This document shows, piece after piece, positions 1 to 9,733 of a stretch of 34,629 nt of DNA. Location: contig JAJDHT010000012.1 in the NCBI GenBank assembly GCA_030266325.1, positions 1-34,629 of the forward strand, given 5' to 3'. This stretch comes from Ruminococcaceae bacterium OttesenSCG-928-I18 (lineage in GTDB: Bacteria; Bacillota; Clostridia; Oscillospirales; Ruminococcaceae). The notes under the pieces are model-generated. The model searched no databases. It saw only the letters and a list, made by a program, of their open reading frames with translations, and was not told where the DNA came from. A program made the translations under genes and the position numbers. Every line of letters starts with the position of its first letter. Within the stretch, counting starts at the first letter, position 1.

Positions 1-31
1 TCCGCGGCTCCGCCCCGGCTTTTTTTACCAT
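1..31 (-). CDS. possible start of a further gene running off the window
   Basis: On the minus strand an ATG at position 31 opens a frame reading MVKKAGAEPR before the sequence ends. It lies 16 bases after the stop codon of the large glycosyltransferase gene, with a weak AAGG about 6 bases upstream. Such close spacing would fit a co-transcribed surface-glycan gene, but only ten codons are visible and no family can be recognised. Confidence 0.3.
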   Translation of the reverse strand, partial: MVKKAGAEPR

Positions 32-47
32 CCGTGCCTTGCGGTCT

Positions 48-3000
48 TTACTGCGAGGAAGCTTCCTTTTGTGCGGGTTTTTCTGTTTTTTCCCGCTCCT
101 CAGGCAAAAGTGCTTCGGGCGGAAACAGAGAATCGAGATTCATCTCACGCGTGACGCCGGGCCGGTGGGCGCGGGGTTTCCAGGGTGTTTTCCATTTTTC
201 CTCATAGTGCTTTTTGTCGGCTTCGAATCGCTCTTCCTGCGGCGGAGAAAGCGCCTTTTGATGGGTGGGGTGCAGGCCGCGGTGCACAAAGGCGTCTTCG
301 GCTACCGCGAGGCGGAGCCCCTCTTTGCGAAGGGCCATGGAGAGGTCATAGCCACAGAGCCGGCTCCCCTGATAGTCTTCGTCCAAGGGGCCGAGATCGG
401 TGAAGGTTTTTCTGCGCAGTATGGCACAGAAAAGGGAAAGGCTTTTTCCCTTTTCCCGCATTTGCCCCAGGTGCTGCCAGGTGTAGAGGTAGGCATACTG
501 GGCCATCTCGGCGGCGTTTCGGTAGTAGACCGGCACCTTTGCCTCCCCGGCGCCGAGGTTCGTGGCCGGGCAACAGAGCCCCAGTTCCTTTTCCCGGTGC
601 ATCTGGGAGAGCAGGGCCGTCAACCAGCCGCGGCTGACGAACGTGTTGTCCTCGAGCAGCACGACATAGTCGCTTGTGGCTTCACGGATGCCCATATTGC
701 AACCCGCGGCAAAATTCTTCTCGTCATCGGCCAAAAGGACCCGGAGGCTCGGCAGGTCCTCCTCTTCAAGCTCTTTGAGCAGGTCGCGCGTGCCGTCGGT
801 AGACCCGCGGTCCACCACGATGATCTCATAGTTGGGCAGGGCCGTTTGGGAGAGGATCCCGGCGATACATGCCTTGCAGTACGCGAGATTGTCTTTCGTG
901 CAGAGCACGATGGCCACAGAGGCAAGGGCGCTGTGCGTCAAGGTTTGAAAATCCGCCCAGCGGTGCTGCCAGTCGTTTTCCGCGGCGAAGGCGGCGCGCT
1001 CTTCGGCGGGTGCCAGGCCGTCCTCTCCGGCGAGGCAGGCCTTGATGTGACGGACGAACGCCTCGCGGTCGTCTGCCAGCAGCACATACTTCCCGGCGTG
1101 GGCCGCAAGGCAGGGCAGGGCACTGGCTACGACCTTTTTGCCCGCAGCCAAAATCTCATAAAAAGCGGCAGGGCAGAGTGTGGCGCTGATTTCCGCCTCG
1201 GCGTCGAAAGGCAGGATGGCGACGTCGAAGGTTTTGAGCAGGGCAGGGGCCTCTTCGTAGGGCTTTTCCCCGAGCAGGCGCAGGTTGGGCAGGCTGCGCA
1301 GTTCCTCCTCCCACTCGACGAGTTGGCCGGCCAGCACGAAATCCACCATGGGCAGCTCGCTTGCCATGTGCAGCACGGCCTCGATGTTGAACCAATGGGA
1401 GACGACACCGAGAAAACCAACGACGGGACGTTTTGTATTGGGGGGGCAGCTGGCCGTCCGGACCGGGCTCGGGCAGGGGTTTTGGCAGCGAAGGGGAGAA
1501 GGCGGCGTGGAAGAAGGAGTAGTCGCAGCCGTTCGACACGACTTTCGGCGCCTTTCCCCCGCGCACCTGGCGCACGACTGTGCCGAGCGCCTCTGTGGAG
1601 GGGATGACGCAATCGGCATTTTCGAGAAGCCACATGCCATTCGTTTCGCTCTGGTCGCTTCCGGGCACGAGGAAACCCGAAAAATCGCTGTGATAATCGA
1701 CAATGAGGGGGAACCCGAAGCGCTCGCGGAGATACTCGGCGGCCGGGGCCCAGTTGGGGTAGGAGACAATGGTGAGGGCGTCACGGATGCCGAAATGCCA
1801 GAGCATGCCGTCCAATGTCTGTCGCCAGGAGCCCTCTGCCTCGAGCCCCGCCCCGTAGATAGAACTGCCGGGCTGGCCTGGAAACTCGACCAGGTACAGG
1901 TTGTCCCTCTTTTTGACAACGGAGGGCATGCCGGAAAAGTGAGCGCCCACATAAAAGACACGGTGCCCGTTTTCGGCATAGCGCTGGGCCAGCTGGAAGC
2001 ACCGCCGCTGTTTTTGGTCGGCGTCGGTGACGGCAAAAAAGAGGAGATCGTACTTGGTGTACACACTGGACAGGGTGGGCACATCGGTGCCGGGGGTATG
2101 GCTGAACGCGTTCTGGGCGCGTCTCTCCGTGAGGGCCAGGTTTTCCCTCAGCAGGTTTTTCGCCGACTGCATGGGCGTGGGTTTGTCGCTTTTCCCAAGG
2201 CCCAGCCCCTTTAAAAGCGCGCCGGCGCCGGCACCGGCACCTTCTTCCCGATTGAGCAGCGCGAGCGCTCTCTTCGTGTTTTCGTCTTTCGCGCGCAGGG
2301 TTTCCTCCACCTCCCGCAAGGTGGCCATGGCGCCCGCCAGCTGCATCTTGGGGATGTCTTCCCCCTTTTTCTTCTTTTCGTTTGGGGGCAGGGCAAGCAT
2401 GGGTTTTTCAGGCGCATCGAGATCGCTGAGGGCGGCCTGTTCGGCCCAGATGTCACCGCGGATGGTCCGCCCGCGGGCGATCTCGAGCTTTTTATAAATT
2501 TGGTTAAAATCCTCTGCGCGATGCTGCCAATCGTTCTGCGAGGCAAACTCGACACAGGCCTCCTTATTGGCCAGGGCAGAGATGCCGTCGAGGCATTCCC
2601 GCACGCGCCGCACGAACCAGCCGGGGTCGTTTTCGAGGCAGGCAAACTTCCCGCGGAAGACCATGAGTTCGGGGATGGCGGTGCCCACGATGGGTTTCCC
2701 CGCGGCAAGATACTCATAGAACTTGGCGGGGTTTGAGACCTCGATGATCTTGTTTTGGGTGTTGTAGGGCAGCAGGGCGAGGTCGAAATCGGCAATCGCG
2801 GCGGGCAGTTCCCCGTAGGGGATCTCATCGAACAGCTTGACTTTGCGGCAGGCCGCCAGCCGTTTTTTTGCCTCGGGGTCGGCCCTGCCGATGAGGCGGA
2901 TTTCCACATCGAGGCCGCTGTCGTTGAGGGCGCGGATGACCTCAAAATGGAACGTGGTGGTGATGGCGCCGTAATAGCCGAGGACGGGTACATTACCCGT

Positions 3001-4374
3001 GCCGCTGCTCTGCGCGGACGCTTTGGAAAAATGGGACCAGTCGCACCCGTTGCGGATGGTGGCAAAACGGGGGCCCCGCTGCCCGGCACGCTTTGAGAGG
3101 GCGGAAGAGGCGGAGACGACAAAGTCCGCCCCGACCAGCAGGCTTTTTTCGGCACGGCGCAGCTCGTTTGTAGGGGCGCCGTGCCGCACCGCAAAATCAT
3201 CGTAATAGTCGAACAGGATGGGCAGCCGCTTTTCGCGCCGCATCGCAAAAGCAGGTTCCGCCCAGAAGGGGTGCTCCACCTGTAAAATAGCCCTGCGGAC
3301 GCGCATTGTGGAGAGGATTTTCGAGAGCTCTTGCTGCAGATGGCGCTGGGAGTCCTGTGTTTTAGCGAAGAGGACCCCCTCGGCGGGCAGCCGCCCTTCC
3401 CCCGAGCCGGCAGCGAGCTCGAAGACAAAAAGACCGTCCTGCCTGTGGACAAGACGTGTTTTTTCCCCCCGGGCGCCCGCGTTCAGAAAGAGGACCCGGC
3501 GGCCCCGCTGTGCGGCAAGGCGGGCCAGATGGTGCGCCCTTGCGGGAGGGGCGTCGTAGTTGACCGAGGAGAGGACCACAAGATCTGCCCCCGCCTCTTT
3601 TCGCCTCTGCCAGAGCTCTGCCAACTTCTGGGCGGCGCGCTTTTGTTCTTCGGCGCTGTCCCCGGGGGAAGACTCTACATCCGCGAACTGCTGCGCGCGC
3701 AGGTAGAGCGTGTCATACCCCTCCCCGGACAGGGCGCCCGCGTCCTCGGGCGGGGCCAGCCACAGAAGCTTGTTCTGGAACGCGTCGATGTAGGGCAGGC
3801 AGGACAGGTGGGTGCACAGTAAAATGACAAACTCACCGGCATAGAGGTGCAGGGCTTTTTCGGCGGACAATACCTCCTGAGAAAAGCCCTCTTTCGCGCC
3901 GGGGGGAAGCACTTCGATGGTTTTGATGCCTGCGGCGTCGATGGCCCCTCGCAGCGGGTTTTCCGCCTGGGTTTTGGGCCAGAGCAGCACGGGGGCGTGT
4001 AGAGCGGGGTGGCGTTCCTCTTCGCTGTCAACGCCTGAAAAAACGGGGTTCCAGGCGTCGAGCGCCTCGCACAGGGCCGGCTGCTCGGCCGGCCGGCGCG
4101 CGCCGTCCCAAATGGTGAGGCCCGCGATGGGCGCGTCCCGCATATCCCACAGGTTGCCGATTTGGCCGCGCAGGGAGTGTAACCCCTCCACAAGCGAGTG
4201 CAGGCAGGGGCCTGCCTGTGGCGAAGCGCCTATGGGCAGAAGCTGACCCTTTTTGGCCGCGCTTTCCGTTTCCATTTTGACGGCCAAAGCACGCAAGGTT
4301 TCCGCCTGTTGTTGCAGTGCCTCTACCCGGGCCGGGTCTACCCGCCCGGATGCCTTTGTTTCGTTTTGCGCCAC
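48..4374 (-). CDS. giant three-module glycosyltransferase, interrupted by a single-base frameshift
   Basis: Read with one base skipped at the C7 run (plus-strand G 1440-1446), this is a 1441-residue protein. Residues ~1-100 look helical. About 265-625 and 765-1130 are two related GT-B (GT1/GT4-like) modules; each has an 'RNGCD' or 'SNGCD' donor-side motif, a 'KFYEYLAAGK' or 'AFYEILAAGK' segment and ends near 'NDWQHR'. About 1150-1400 is a GT-A (GT2) module with 'VAIVLCTKDN', 'VVDRGSTDGT' and 'LLEDNT' where DXD usually sits. No signal peptide or membrane span is seen, so it is probably a cytosolic builder of a surface glycan. I chose GTG 4374 over the longer frame to 4494 because the -10/-35 elements at 4499-4527 put transcription start near 4492. 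Without frame restoration the product stops after 1072 residues, inside the second module. The acceptor is unknown. Confidence 0.8.
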
Positions 4375-4498
4375 GATACAACCCCCGTCTGTTCCAAAAA
4401 TAGTTGAATGTGCCTTGCTCTTGTGGAAAAAATGCACAGGCAGGGCCTGCGCTGCATATCTCCTGTGCAGCTTTGGAAAACCGTACGCATACAAAAGG

Positions 4499-4527
4499 AT
4501 TATAGCACTGAAACGAGGGGGTTGTAA
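4499..4527 (-). promoter_or_regulatory. promoter of the glycosyltransferase gene
   Basis: On the minus strand TTACAA (4527-4522) and TATAAT (4504-4499) are separated by 17 bases, and a TGC precedes the -10 box (extended -10). The leader to GTG 4374 would be about 118 bases. Confidence 0.75.
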
Positions 4528-4588
4528 ACCGCTTGCCGGGTCTTTTTGACCTGTTGGCGGCCCCTGACGACGCTTTACCCGAAAAGGG

Positions 4589-4617
4589 TTTCAAGAGGTT
4601 TTGGAACCTGCTATACT
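4589..4617 (+). promoter_or_regulatory. promoter of the LytTR/LiaF-like operon
   Basis: TTTCAA (4589-4594) and TATACT (4612-4617) have a 17-base spacer, with TGC before the -10 box. It is divergent from the glycosyltransferase promoter about 60 bases away. Confidence 0.65.
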
Positions 4618-4652
4618 TGCCCTAGCGCAAACGGAAGAAAGGGGGCGTGGGG

Positions 4653-5111
4653 TTGCGGCTACGAATTGAACTGGAGGAAGGGCTGGAAGAGCCCGAGGTG
4701 GTCATCCGCTGTGGCCAGGTGGATGAGCAGGTGCTGAAAATACAAAGCTACATAGCCCAGTTGCCCGAGCAGGCACCGAAATTCGTGTTTTATAAAGGGG
4801 ATTGCGAATACTACCTGCCCATGGAGGAGATTCTTTTCTTCGAGACAGAGGGCGAACGTGTCTACGCCCACACAAAGCAAGAGGCATACCGCACAAAATA
4901 CAGGCTGTATGAACTGGAAGAGAGCTTGCCACGTTCCTTTGTGCGGGCGTCCAAATCGACGATCGTCAACATAGAGAAGATCTATGCGATCACACGGAAT
5001 GTGGCGGGGGCGAGCGGGGTGCAATTTTCCGAAACACACAAACAGATATACATCTCGAGACATTATTACCGGGCTCTTAAACAGAGGCTTGGCGAAAGGA
5101 GAAGAGGATGA
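4653..5111 (+). CDS. LytTR-family DNA-binding regulator
   Basis: This is a 152-residue protein with a short N-terminal segment (MRLRIELEEG, EEPEVVIRC) and a LytTR domain from about residue 45: 'YYLPMEEILFFETEGERVYAHT', then 'LPRSFVRASKSTIVNIEKI'. This is the stand-alone LytTR type without a receiver domain, common in Firmicutes beside LiaF-like membrane genes. I prefer TTG 4653 to the GTG at 4647: the AAAGGGGG ribosome site ends at 4645, which leaves 7 bases to TTG but almost none to GTG, and relatives of this type start with a Met/Lys/basic-IEI-like sequence. Its stop overlaps the next start (ATGA), so translation is probably coupled. It likely controls its own operon; the signal is unknown. 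Confidence 0.85.
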   Translation: MRLRIELEEGLEEPEVVIRCGQVDEQVLKIQSYIAQLPEQAPKFVFYKGDCEYYLPMEEILFFETEGERVYAHTKQEAYRTKYRLYELEESLPRSFVRASKSTIVNIEKIYAITRNVAGASGVQFSETHKQIYISRHYYRALKQRLGERRRG

Positions 5112-5884
5112 ATAGAAAGAGCATTTTTTGGGGGGTTTTTCTGATTTTGGCCGCCGTCGTACTCATTGCCGGGCAGTTTGTGTCGGGCTTCAGCATTGGA
5201 ATATGGAGGGGCATCGGGCTGGTTTTGACGGTGGCGGTGCTGATAAAGAGCTGTAAACACCGGTTTATCACCGGGGTGACGCTCTCGGCGGCCCTGCTGT
5301 ATATTCTCTTGCGCAGCCCATTGGGACTGCCCGCTATCTCGCCCTGGCTGCTGCTGCTGGCCGGCCTACTCTGTGGCATTGGCCTCACGCTGCTCATCCG
5401 CCCGAAATGGCGGAGCACCCCCAGGCAACACATGATTACGGCGGGCGGGCACCAGGCCGGGCAGAGCGAGACGGGAGACGTTGAATACCATTTTGAACAC
5501 GAGAGGGGATACCGCCCCGAAAACAGGCGGATTGAAAACAGCGACGAGGACCACCCGAGTGCCAGTGTGAGCTTTGGCGCCGTCAGCAAGTACCTGCACT
5601 CGTCCAATCTCGAAAGTGGCTGTTTCCACCTGAATTTTGGCGCATTGGACGTCTTTTTTGACCAGGTGCAGCTGAGCGAAAAGGGCGCGGAGATAGAGGT
5701 GGAGTGTAGTTTTGGCGCGGTGCGGCTGTATGTGCCGCGGCAGTGGACGGTGTGGGACGATGTGAGCACGACGCTGGCCGGCATGAACAACGAGGCGCGC
5801 GCGGAGCCGGGACAGGAAGACGGGCCGACCTTGTATCTGAAAGGCAGCGTGACGCTGGGCGCGGTGGATGTGATTTACGTATAG
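5108..5884 (+). CDS. LiaF-like membrane protein, cell-wall stress type
   Basis: This is a 258-residue protein. Residues ~7-100 contain about four hydrophobic segments (LiaF N-terminal transmembrane type). They are followed by a charged linker (~105-150) and a C-terminal beta-rich LiaF/'cell wall-active antibiotics response' domain with repeated 'SFGAV', 'NFGALDVFF', 'SFGAVRLYVP' and 'TLGAVDVIYV' blades. In Bacillus, LiaF restrains a stress-response two-component system. Here the partner appears to be the LytTR regulator, whose gene overlaps by four bases. I infer a membrane sensor or anti-regulator of envelope state. A stem-loop follows the stop codon. Confidence 0.8.
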   Translation: MNRKSIFWGVFLILAAVVLIAGQFVSGFSIGIWRGIGLVLTVAVLIKSCKHRFITGVTLSAALLYILLRSPLGLPAISPWLLLLAGLLCGIGLTLLIRPKWRSTPRQHMITAGGHQAGQSETGDVEYHFEHERGYRPENRRIENSDEDHPSASVSFGAVSKYLHSSNLESGCFHLNFGALDVFFDQVQLSEKGAEIEVECSFGAVRLYVPRQWTVWDDVSTTLAGMNNEARAEPGQEDGPTLYLKGSVTLGAVDVIYV

Positions 5885-5901
5885 TACATAGTGTCAAAGG
5901 A

Positions 5902-5933
5902 CCAAAGCCTGCCGTAACATCGGCAGGCTTTGG
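5902..5933 (+). terminator. stem-loop after the LiaF-like gene
   Basis: A 13-bp perfect stem (5902-5914 with 5921-5933) has a TAACAT loop and lies 18 bases after the stop. The downstream T-run is poor, so termination efficiency is uncertain. Confidence 0.55.
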
Positions 5934-5942
5934 CATGGGAGT

Positions 5943-6053
5943 GTCCCAAGTACGTTTTCAATGAAAAATACAGAAGGTTTTTGTAGCCTCCCCCCCGCCT
6001 TCGGCGGGGGGGAGGCTACATGAAATTTACCAAGTAAACGACGCGATAGGGAC
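5943..6053. repeat. intergenic palindromic repeat, copy A
   Basis: A 111-bp unit begins GTCCCAAG and ends GGGAC, with an 18-bp perfect stem at its centre (5982-5999 with 6003-6020, loop TTC). It matches the unit at 9541-9650 in length, ends, inner CGTTTT and TAAAC-like blocks and central CCCCCGCC/GGCGGGGG palindrome, although the stem arms differ in sequence. Paired changes in the arms suggest that the fold is conserved. Confidence 0.65.
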
Positions 6054-6162
6054 TCTCCCCTTTGGCATTTTATGCTATACATATGTGGCCGCGTGAGGTA
6101 GAATGATGTATTACGTGATCGGGTCAAGAGAAGAAAGCAGGTATTTGCGGGGAGGAAAGAAG

Positions 6163-7305
6163 ATGAATTTACGAAAGAGGGGTTTATTCCCATTGGCACT
6201 GGCGTGTGTTGTGTTGTTTGCGGCGTGTACGGGAGGGTCTTCCTCCTCTGTACCGGCGCCGGCGCCCAGCGGCCTACCGGAAAGTGGGGTGCAGGCGGAG
6301 AGCGCAGCCGAGGCTTTTGCAGGTGAGGACGAAGGTTTTATTGCGGATGTACCAAGAGAAGGGGACGAAATAGAACCTGCGGATTATGCCGACGCCGACA
6401 ACTGGATGGCGGTGGCCGAGGCGCCCGAAAAACCGGTGGATGTGTTTGTACTGTATCCGACGGCTTGGCAGAGACAGCAGGGGGAAAAGATTTTGTGCCC
6501 GGTGGACCATGAGGGAATGCGCTTGGGCGCCCAGGCTTTCCTGGACGACAGGGCCTCCTGCATGCGGGAAGTGGGGAATGTGTTTGCCCCTTACTACCGC
6601 CAGATGGATGCCACCTACCTGCTGGGCCTGCCGATAGAAGAGCAAAACCAGTATATTCGAGGTGCGTCTAAGACGGATGTGCTGGCGGCTTTTGACTACT
6701 ATATCCAGCACTACAATGAGGGAAGGCCTTTCCTCCTCTTCTCCCACTCCCAGGGGTCCAGTATGTCTATCGAACTGCTGAAGGACTATATGGAAGAACA
6801 CCCCGAAGTGTATGAACGCATGGTGGCTGCCTATGTGATTGGCTACGCGGTGACGGAGGGGGACCTGGAAGAGAACCCGCACCTGCGTTTTGCACAAGGG
6901 GCGGACGATACCGGCGTGATTATATCCTATAACACGGAGGCGCCCGAGATAGGTGGAGACAACCCCGTGTGGCTGGAGGGAGCCATTGCGATCAACCCCA
7001 TCAACTGGAAACGCGACGGCACCGAGGCGCCCGCCGAAGAGAGTTTGGGCTCTCACATTCAGGTGGATGGCGCGTACCAGCGGGTGGAACACCTGGCCAA
7101 TGCCGCAGTGGATACCGAGCGAGGCGTTGTGGTTTGCTCTTCGGTGGACACAGAGGAATTTAGCCTTCCCGCGCCGCTGGATACGGTGTTCCCAAGCGGG
7201 GTCTATCATGGCAGTGATATCGATTTTTACTACTATAATCTTGCGGAAAATGGACAAGTGCGCACCGATGCCTTCCTGCGGGAAAATGACGCCGCCGTGC
7301 AGTGA
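6163..7305 (+). CDS. DUF3089-type lipoprotein (alpha/beta-hydrolase-like)
   Basis: This is a 380-residue protein. A basic N-terminus and hydrophobic stretch end in a lipobox at Cys22 (LFAAC), followed by a Ser/Ala/Pro-rich linker to about residue 70. The rest fits the DUF3089 family: 'VDVFVLYPT', 'NVFAPYYRQMD', 'GRPFLLFSHSQGS', where the Ser of SHSQG is the expected nucleophile, and 'AYVIGYAVTE'. It is probably anchored outside the membrane and may hydrolyse an ester or amide; the substrate is unknown. The start is ATG 6163, which follows GGAGGAAAG; the frame is open upstream to 6103 but that start has no ribosome site. It is followed by its own terminator, so it is monocistronic. Confidence 0.8.
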   Translation: MNLRKRGLFPLALACVVLFAACTGGSSSSVPAPAPSGLPESGVQAESAAEAFAGEDEGFIADVPREGDEIEPADYADADNWMAVAEAPEKPVDVFVLYPTAWQRQQGEKILCPVDHEGMRLGAQAFLDDRASCMREVGNVFAPYYRQMDATYLLGLPIEEQNQYIRGASKTDVLAAFDYYIQHYNEGRPFLLFSHSQGSSMSIELLKDYMEEHPEVYERMVAAYVIGYAVTEGDLEENPHLRFAQGADDTGVIISYNTEAPEIGGDNPVWLEGAIAINPINWKRDGTEAPAEESLGSHIQVDGAYQRVEHLANAAVDTERGVVVCSSVDTEEFSLPAPLDTVFPSGVYHGSDIDFYYYNLAENGQVRTDAFLRENDAAVQ

Positions 7306-7396
7306 GAGGAAAAGGTTCCGTAGCGGGAAGGGAGAAGTGTTCCCGTGATGAATACAGGCTTCCTCCTTTCCTGGACAAAATGGACGAAAGCCGAAC

Positions 7397-7432
7397 GGCC
7401 GCCGGCACTTTTTCGTGCAGGTGGCCTTTTTT
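7397..7432 (+). terminator. terminator between the DUF3089 gene and pgk
   Basis: Arms 7397-7408 and 7415-7426 pair at 11 of 12 positions (one G-U, one mismatch) and are followed by six T. It lies just upstream of the pgk promoter. Confidence 0.8.
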
Positions 7433-7455
7433 CGCGCTGGGCCGACTTCGTTTGC

Positions 7456-7484
7456 TTGCGCCGCGCGGCGGATTCCGGTATACT
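7456..7484 (+). promoter_or_regulatory. promoter of pgk-tpiA
   Basis: TTGCGC (7456-7461) and TATACT (7479-7484) have a 17-base spacer, about 30 bases before the pgk start. Confidence 0.6.
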
Positions 7485-7520
7485 TAGGGGCAGTAGAAAC
7501 GAAAGGAAAGGATGTAGAAA

Positions 7521-8726
7521 ATGGGCCTTGGAAAGAAGACAATCGACGATATCGATGTAAAAGGCAAACGCGTGTTGGTACGTGTGGATTTCAATGTGCC
7601 GCTGAAAGACGGGAAGATCACCAATGACAACCGGATTGTGGCTGCGCTGCCCACGATTCGAAAGCTGGTGGAAGACGGCGCCAGGGTGATTTTGTGCAGC
7701 CATCTGGGGAAACCCAAAGGGCCCGACCCCGCCTTTTCTTTGGCGCCCTGTGCGGTGCGCCTTTCAGAGCTGCTGGGCAAGCCGGTGGTGTTTGCCGACG
7801 ACGACGACGTGACGGGCGTGCATGCGCACAAGGCGGTTGACGCCATGCAGGACGGGGACATTGTGCTGCTGCAGAACACCCGTTTCCGGCCCGAGGAGAC
7901 AAAAAATGAACCTGCGTTCAGCAAAGATTTGGCGGATTTGTGCGATGTCTATGTGGACGACGCGTTTGGCTCTTCCCATAGGGCGCACTGCTCTACGGTG
8001 GGGGTGGCCGAATATGTGCCGGTGACGGCGGTGGGTTACCTGATGGGCAAAGAGATTGAATATCTTGGCAACGCAGTGAACAACCCGAAGCGTCCGTTCC
8101 TTGCCATTTTAGGCGGCGCCAAAATTGCCGACAAGCTCAATGTGATTGACAACCTGCTGCAGAAGGTGGATGCGCTGATCATCGGCGGCGGCATGGCCTA
8201 CACCTTTTTGAAGGCCGAAGGCTATGAAGTGGGCAAGAGCATGGTGGATGAGGAGAAGCTGGACTACTGCCGGGAGATGCTGAAAAAAGCCAAAGACAAG
8301 GGCGTGAAATTGCTGCTTCCGGTAGACTCTGTGAATGCGGTCGCTTTCCCGGACCCGATAGATGCCGAAATAGAGGTGAAGACCTATCCGGTGGAGGCGA
8401 TGCCCGCCGACAGGATGGGGCTGGATATAGGAGAAAAGAGCGAAGCGCTGTTCACCGACGAAATAAACCAGGCCAAGACCATTGTGTGGAACGGCCCGAT
8501 GGGCGTCTTTGAAAACCCGGTGCTGAACAAGGGGACCCTGGCTGTGGCGCAGGCGATGGCGGCTTCGGACGCGACGACGGTGATTGGTGGCGGAGATTCC
8601 GCCGCGGCGGTGATGCAGCTGGGCCTGGCGGACAAGATGACCCACATCTCCACGGGCGGCGGGGCGAGCCTGGAATACCTGGAGGGCAAGGAACTGCCGG
8701 GGATTGCCGCCATCCAAGACGCGTGA
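7521..8726 (+). CDS. pgk: phosphoglycerate kinase
   Basis: This 401-residue protein is full length for the family. It catalyses 1,3-bisphosphoglycerate + ADP to 3-phosphoglycerate + ATP in cytosolic glycolysis. Visible hallmarks are the N-terminal 'RVDFNVPL' substrate loop, '[10 protein letters not shown]', '[11 protein letters not shown]', '[10 protein letters not shown]' at the hinge, '[11 protein letters not shown]' and the C-terminal 'GGGDSAAAV' nucleotide loop. An AAGGAAAGG ribosome site precedes ATG 7521. It lies 40 bases upstream of tpiA on the same strand and probably shares its transcript. Confidence 0.97.
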   Translation: MGLGKKTIDDIDVKGKRVLVRVDFNVPLKDGKITNDNRIVAALPTIRKLVEDGARVILCSHLGKPKGPDPAFSLAPCAVRLSELLGKPVVFADDDDVTGVHAHKAVDAMQDGDIVLLQNTRFRPEETKNEPAFSKDLADLCDVYVDDAFGSSHRAHCSTVGVAEYVPVTAVGYLMGKEIEYLGNAVNNPKRPFLAILGGAKIADKLNVIDNLLQKVDALIIGGGMAYTFLKAEGYEVGKSMVDEEKLDYCREMLKKAKDKGVKLLLPVDSVNAVAFPDPIDAEIEVKTYPVEAMPADRMGLDIGEKSEALFTDEINQAKTIVWNGPMGVFENPVLNKGTLAVAQAMAASDATTVIGGGDSAAAVMQLGLADKMTHISTGGGASLEYLEGKELPGIAAIQDA

Positions 8727-8766
8727 TAGGGGAAACTGAATTCATTTTGCAGGAAGGAGCAAGAGA

Positions 8767-9534
8767 ATGGACAAGACGAAACGCAAAGCGGTGATTGCGG
8801 GCAACTGGAAGATGAATAAAACGGCGGGGGAGGGCAAAGAGCTGATAGAGGCCCTGCTGCCCGCCGTGGTGGATGCGGGATGCGGTGTGGTGATTTGCCC
8901 GCCCTTTACGAGTATACCCGCGGCGGTTGAGCTGACCAAAGGAAGCCGGCTTTCCGTGGGGGCACAGAACGTGCATTTCGAAAAAAACGGGGCGTTCACC
9001 GGCGAGGTTTCTGCGGATATGCTGACGGAACTTGGGGTGGAGTATGCCATTGTGGGGCACAGCGAACGGCGGCAGTACTTTGGCGAGACCGACGAGAGCG
9101 TAAACCTGCGTGCCAAAGCGGCCGTGGCGGCAGGCCTGACCGCTATTGTGTGCGTGGGGGAGAGCCTGGCGCAGCGCGAACAGGGTGTGACGATGGAGCT
9201 GGTGCGTCTGCAGACCAAGGTGGCCCTGCGGGATGTGAGCGCAGAAGAACTGAAAAAGGTGATTTTGGCCTATGAGCCCGTGTGGGCGATTGGCACCGGG
9301 CGGACGGCCACGGCGGAGCAGGCAGAAGAGGTCTGTGCGGCCATTCGGGGCGTGCTGGGCGAGCTGTATGGCCAGCAGGCCGCCGAGGGAGTGACCATCC
9401 AATACGGCGGCAGCATGAACGCCGGCAACGCGGCCGAACTGCTCTCGAAACCCAATGTGGACGGCGGGCTGATTGGCGGGGCGAGCCTTAAACCGGCGGA
9501 CTTTGCCGAGATCGTCAAGGCGGCTTCGGCGTAA
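8767..9534 (+). CDS. tpiA: triosephosphate isomerase
   Basis: This 255-residue protein interconverts dihydroxyacetone phosphate and glyceraldehyde 3-phosphate. The catalytic set is intact: Asn13 and Lys15 in 'AGNWKMN', His98 in 'IVGHSERR' and Glu170 in 'AYEPVWAIGTG', plus the phosphate-binding 'YGGSMN'. AGGAAGGAG precedes the ATG. It is the second gene of the pgk operon and is followed directly by a hairpin-bearing repeat that may act as the end of the transcript. Confidence 0.97.
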   Translation: MDKTKRKAVIAGNWKMNKTAGEGKELIEALLPAVVDAGCGVVICPPFTSIPAAVELTKGSRLSVGAQNVHFEKNGAFTGEVSADMLTELGVEYAIVGHSERRQYFGETDESVNLRAKAAVAAGLTAIVCVGESLAQREQGVTMELVRLQTKVALRDVSAEELKKVILAYEPVWAIGTGRTATAEQAEEVCAAIRGVLGELYGQQAAEGVTIQYGGSMNAGNAAELLSKPNVDGGLIGGASLKPADFAEIVKAASA

Positions 9535-9540
9535 GGCGTT

Positions 9541-9650
9541 GTCCCAAGAGCGTTTTGTATAGGCTGCCCAAAAAGTTCTGGTGCCCTTCCCCCCGCCGGA
9601 GGCGGGGGGAAGGGCAGATAAAAATACCTCGATAAACAACGTGGCGGGAC
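9541..9650. repeat. intergenic palindromic repeat, copy B
   Basis: A 110-bp unit with the same GTCCCAAG...GGGAC ends as the copy at 5943-6053. Its central 15-bp perfect stem (9583-9597 with 9601-9615) has a GGA loop. It lies between tpiA and the cysE leader. Confidence 0.65.
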
Positions 9651-9671
9651 ACTCCCTCAGTGTAGGGCGTC

Positions 9672-9701
9672 TTGACGGTTCCCGCCGAGGTATGGTACAC
9701 T
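9672..9701 (+). promoter_or_regulatory. promoter of the cysE leader
   Basis: TTGACG (9672-9677) and TACACT (9696-9701) have an 18-base spacer, with TGG before the -10 box. Transcription would start near 9708, so the leader peptide is translated from an early site. Confidence 0.7.
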
Positions 9702-9733
9702 GGTATAAATCTTACCGAAAGGAGCGCCACATC

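Noticed and set aside
39-1607. Long plus-strand open frame (522 codons) opposite the glycosyltransferase
   Set aside because: It mirrors the codon pattern of a GC-rich gene on the other strand, has no recognisable domain, and the minus frame has clear glycosyltransferase motifs.
4375-4494. Forty extra N-terminal codons of the glycosyltransferase up to an ATG at 4494
   Set aside because: The predicted transcription start is near 4492, no ribosome site precedes that ATG, and the sequence does not look like a protein N-terminus.
6062-6104. Promoter for the DUF3089 gene (TTGGCA, TGCTATACA, TAGAAT candidates)
   Set aside because: No pair of boxes has acceptable spacing; only an extended -10-like TGC TATACA at 6073-6081 stands out, which is too little to call.
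6274-7542. 422-codon minus-strand frame across the DUF3089 gene
   Set aside because: Antisense shadow; the plus frame has a lipobox, hydrolase motif, ribosome site and terminator.
8452-9639. 395-codon minus-strand frame across pgk and tpiA
   Set aside because: Both genes beneath it are unmistakable and the frame matches no family.
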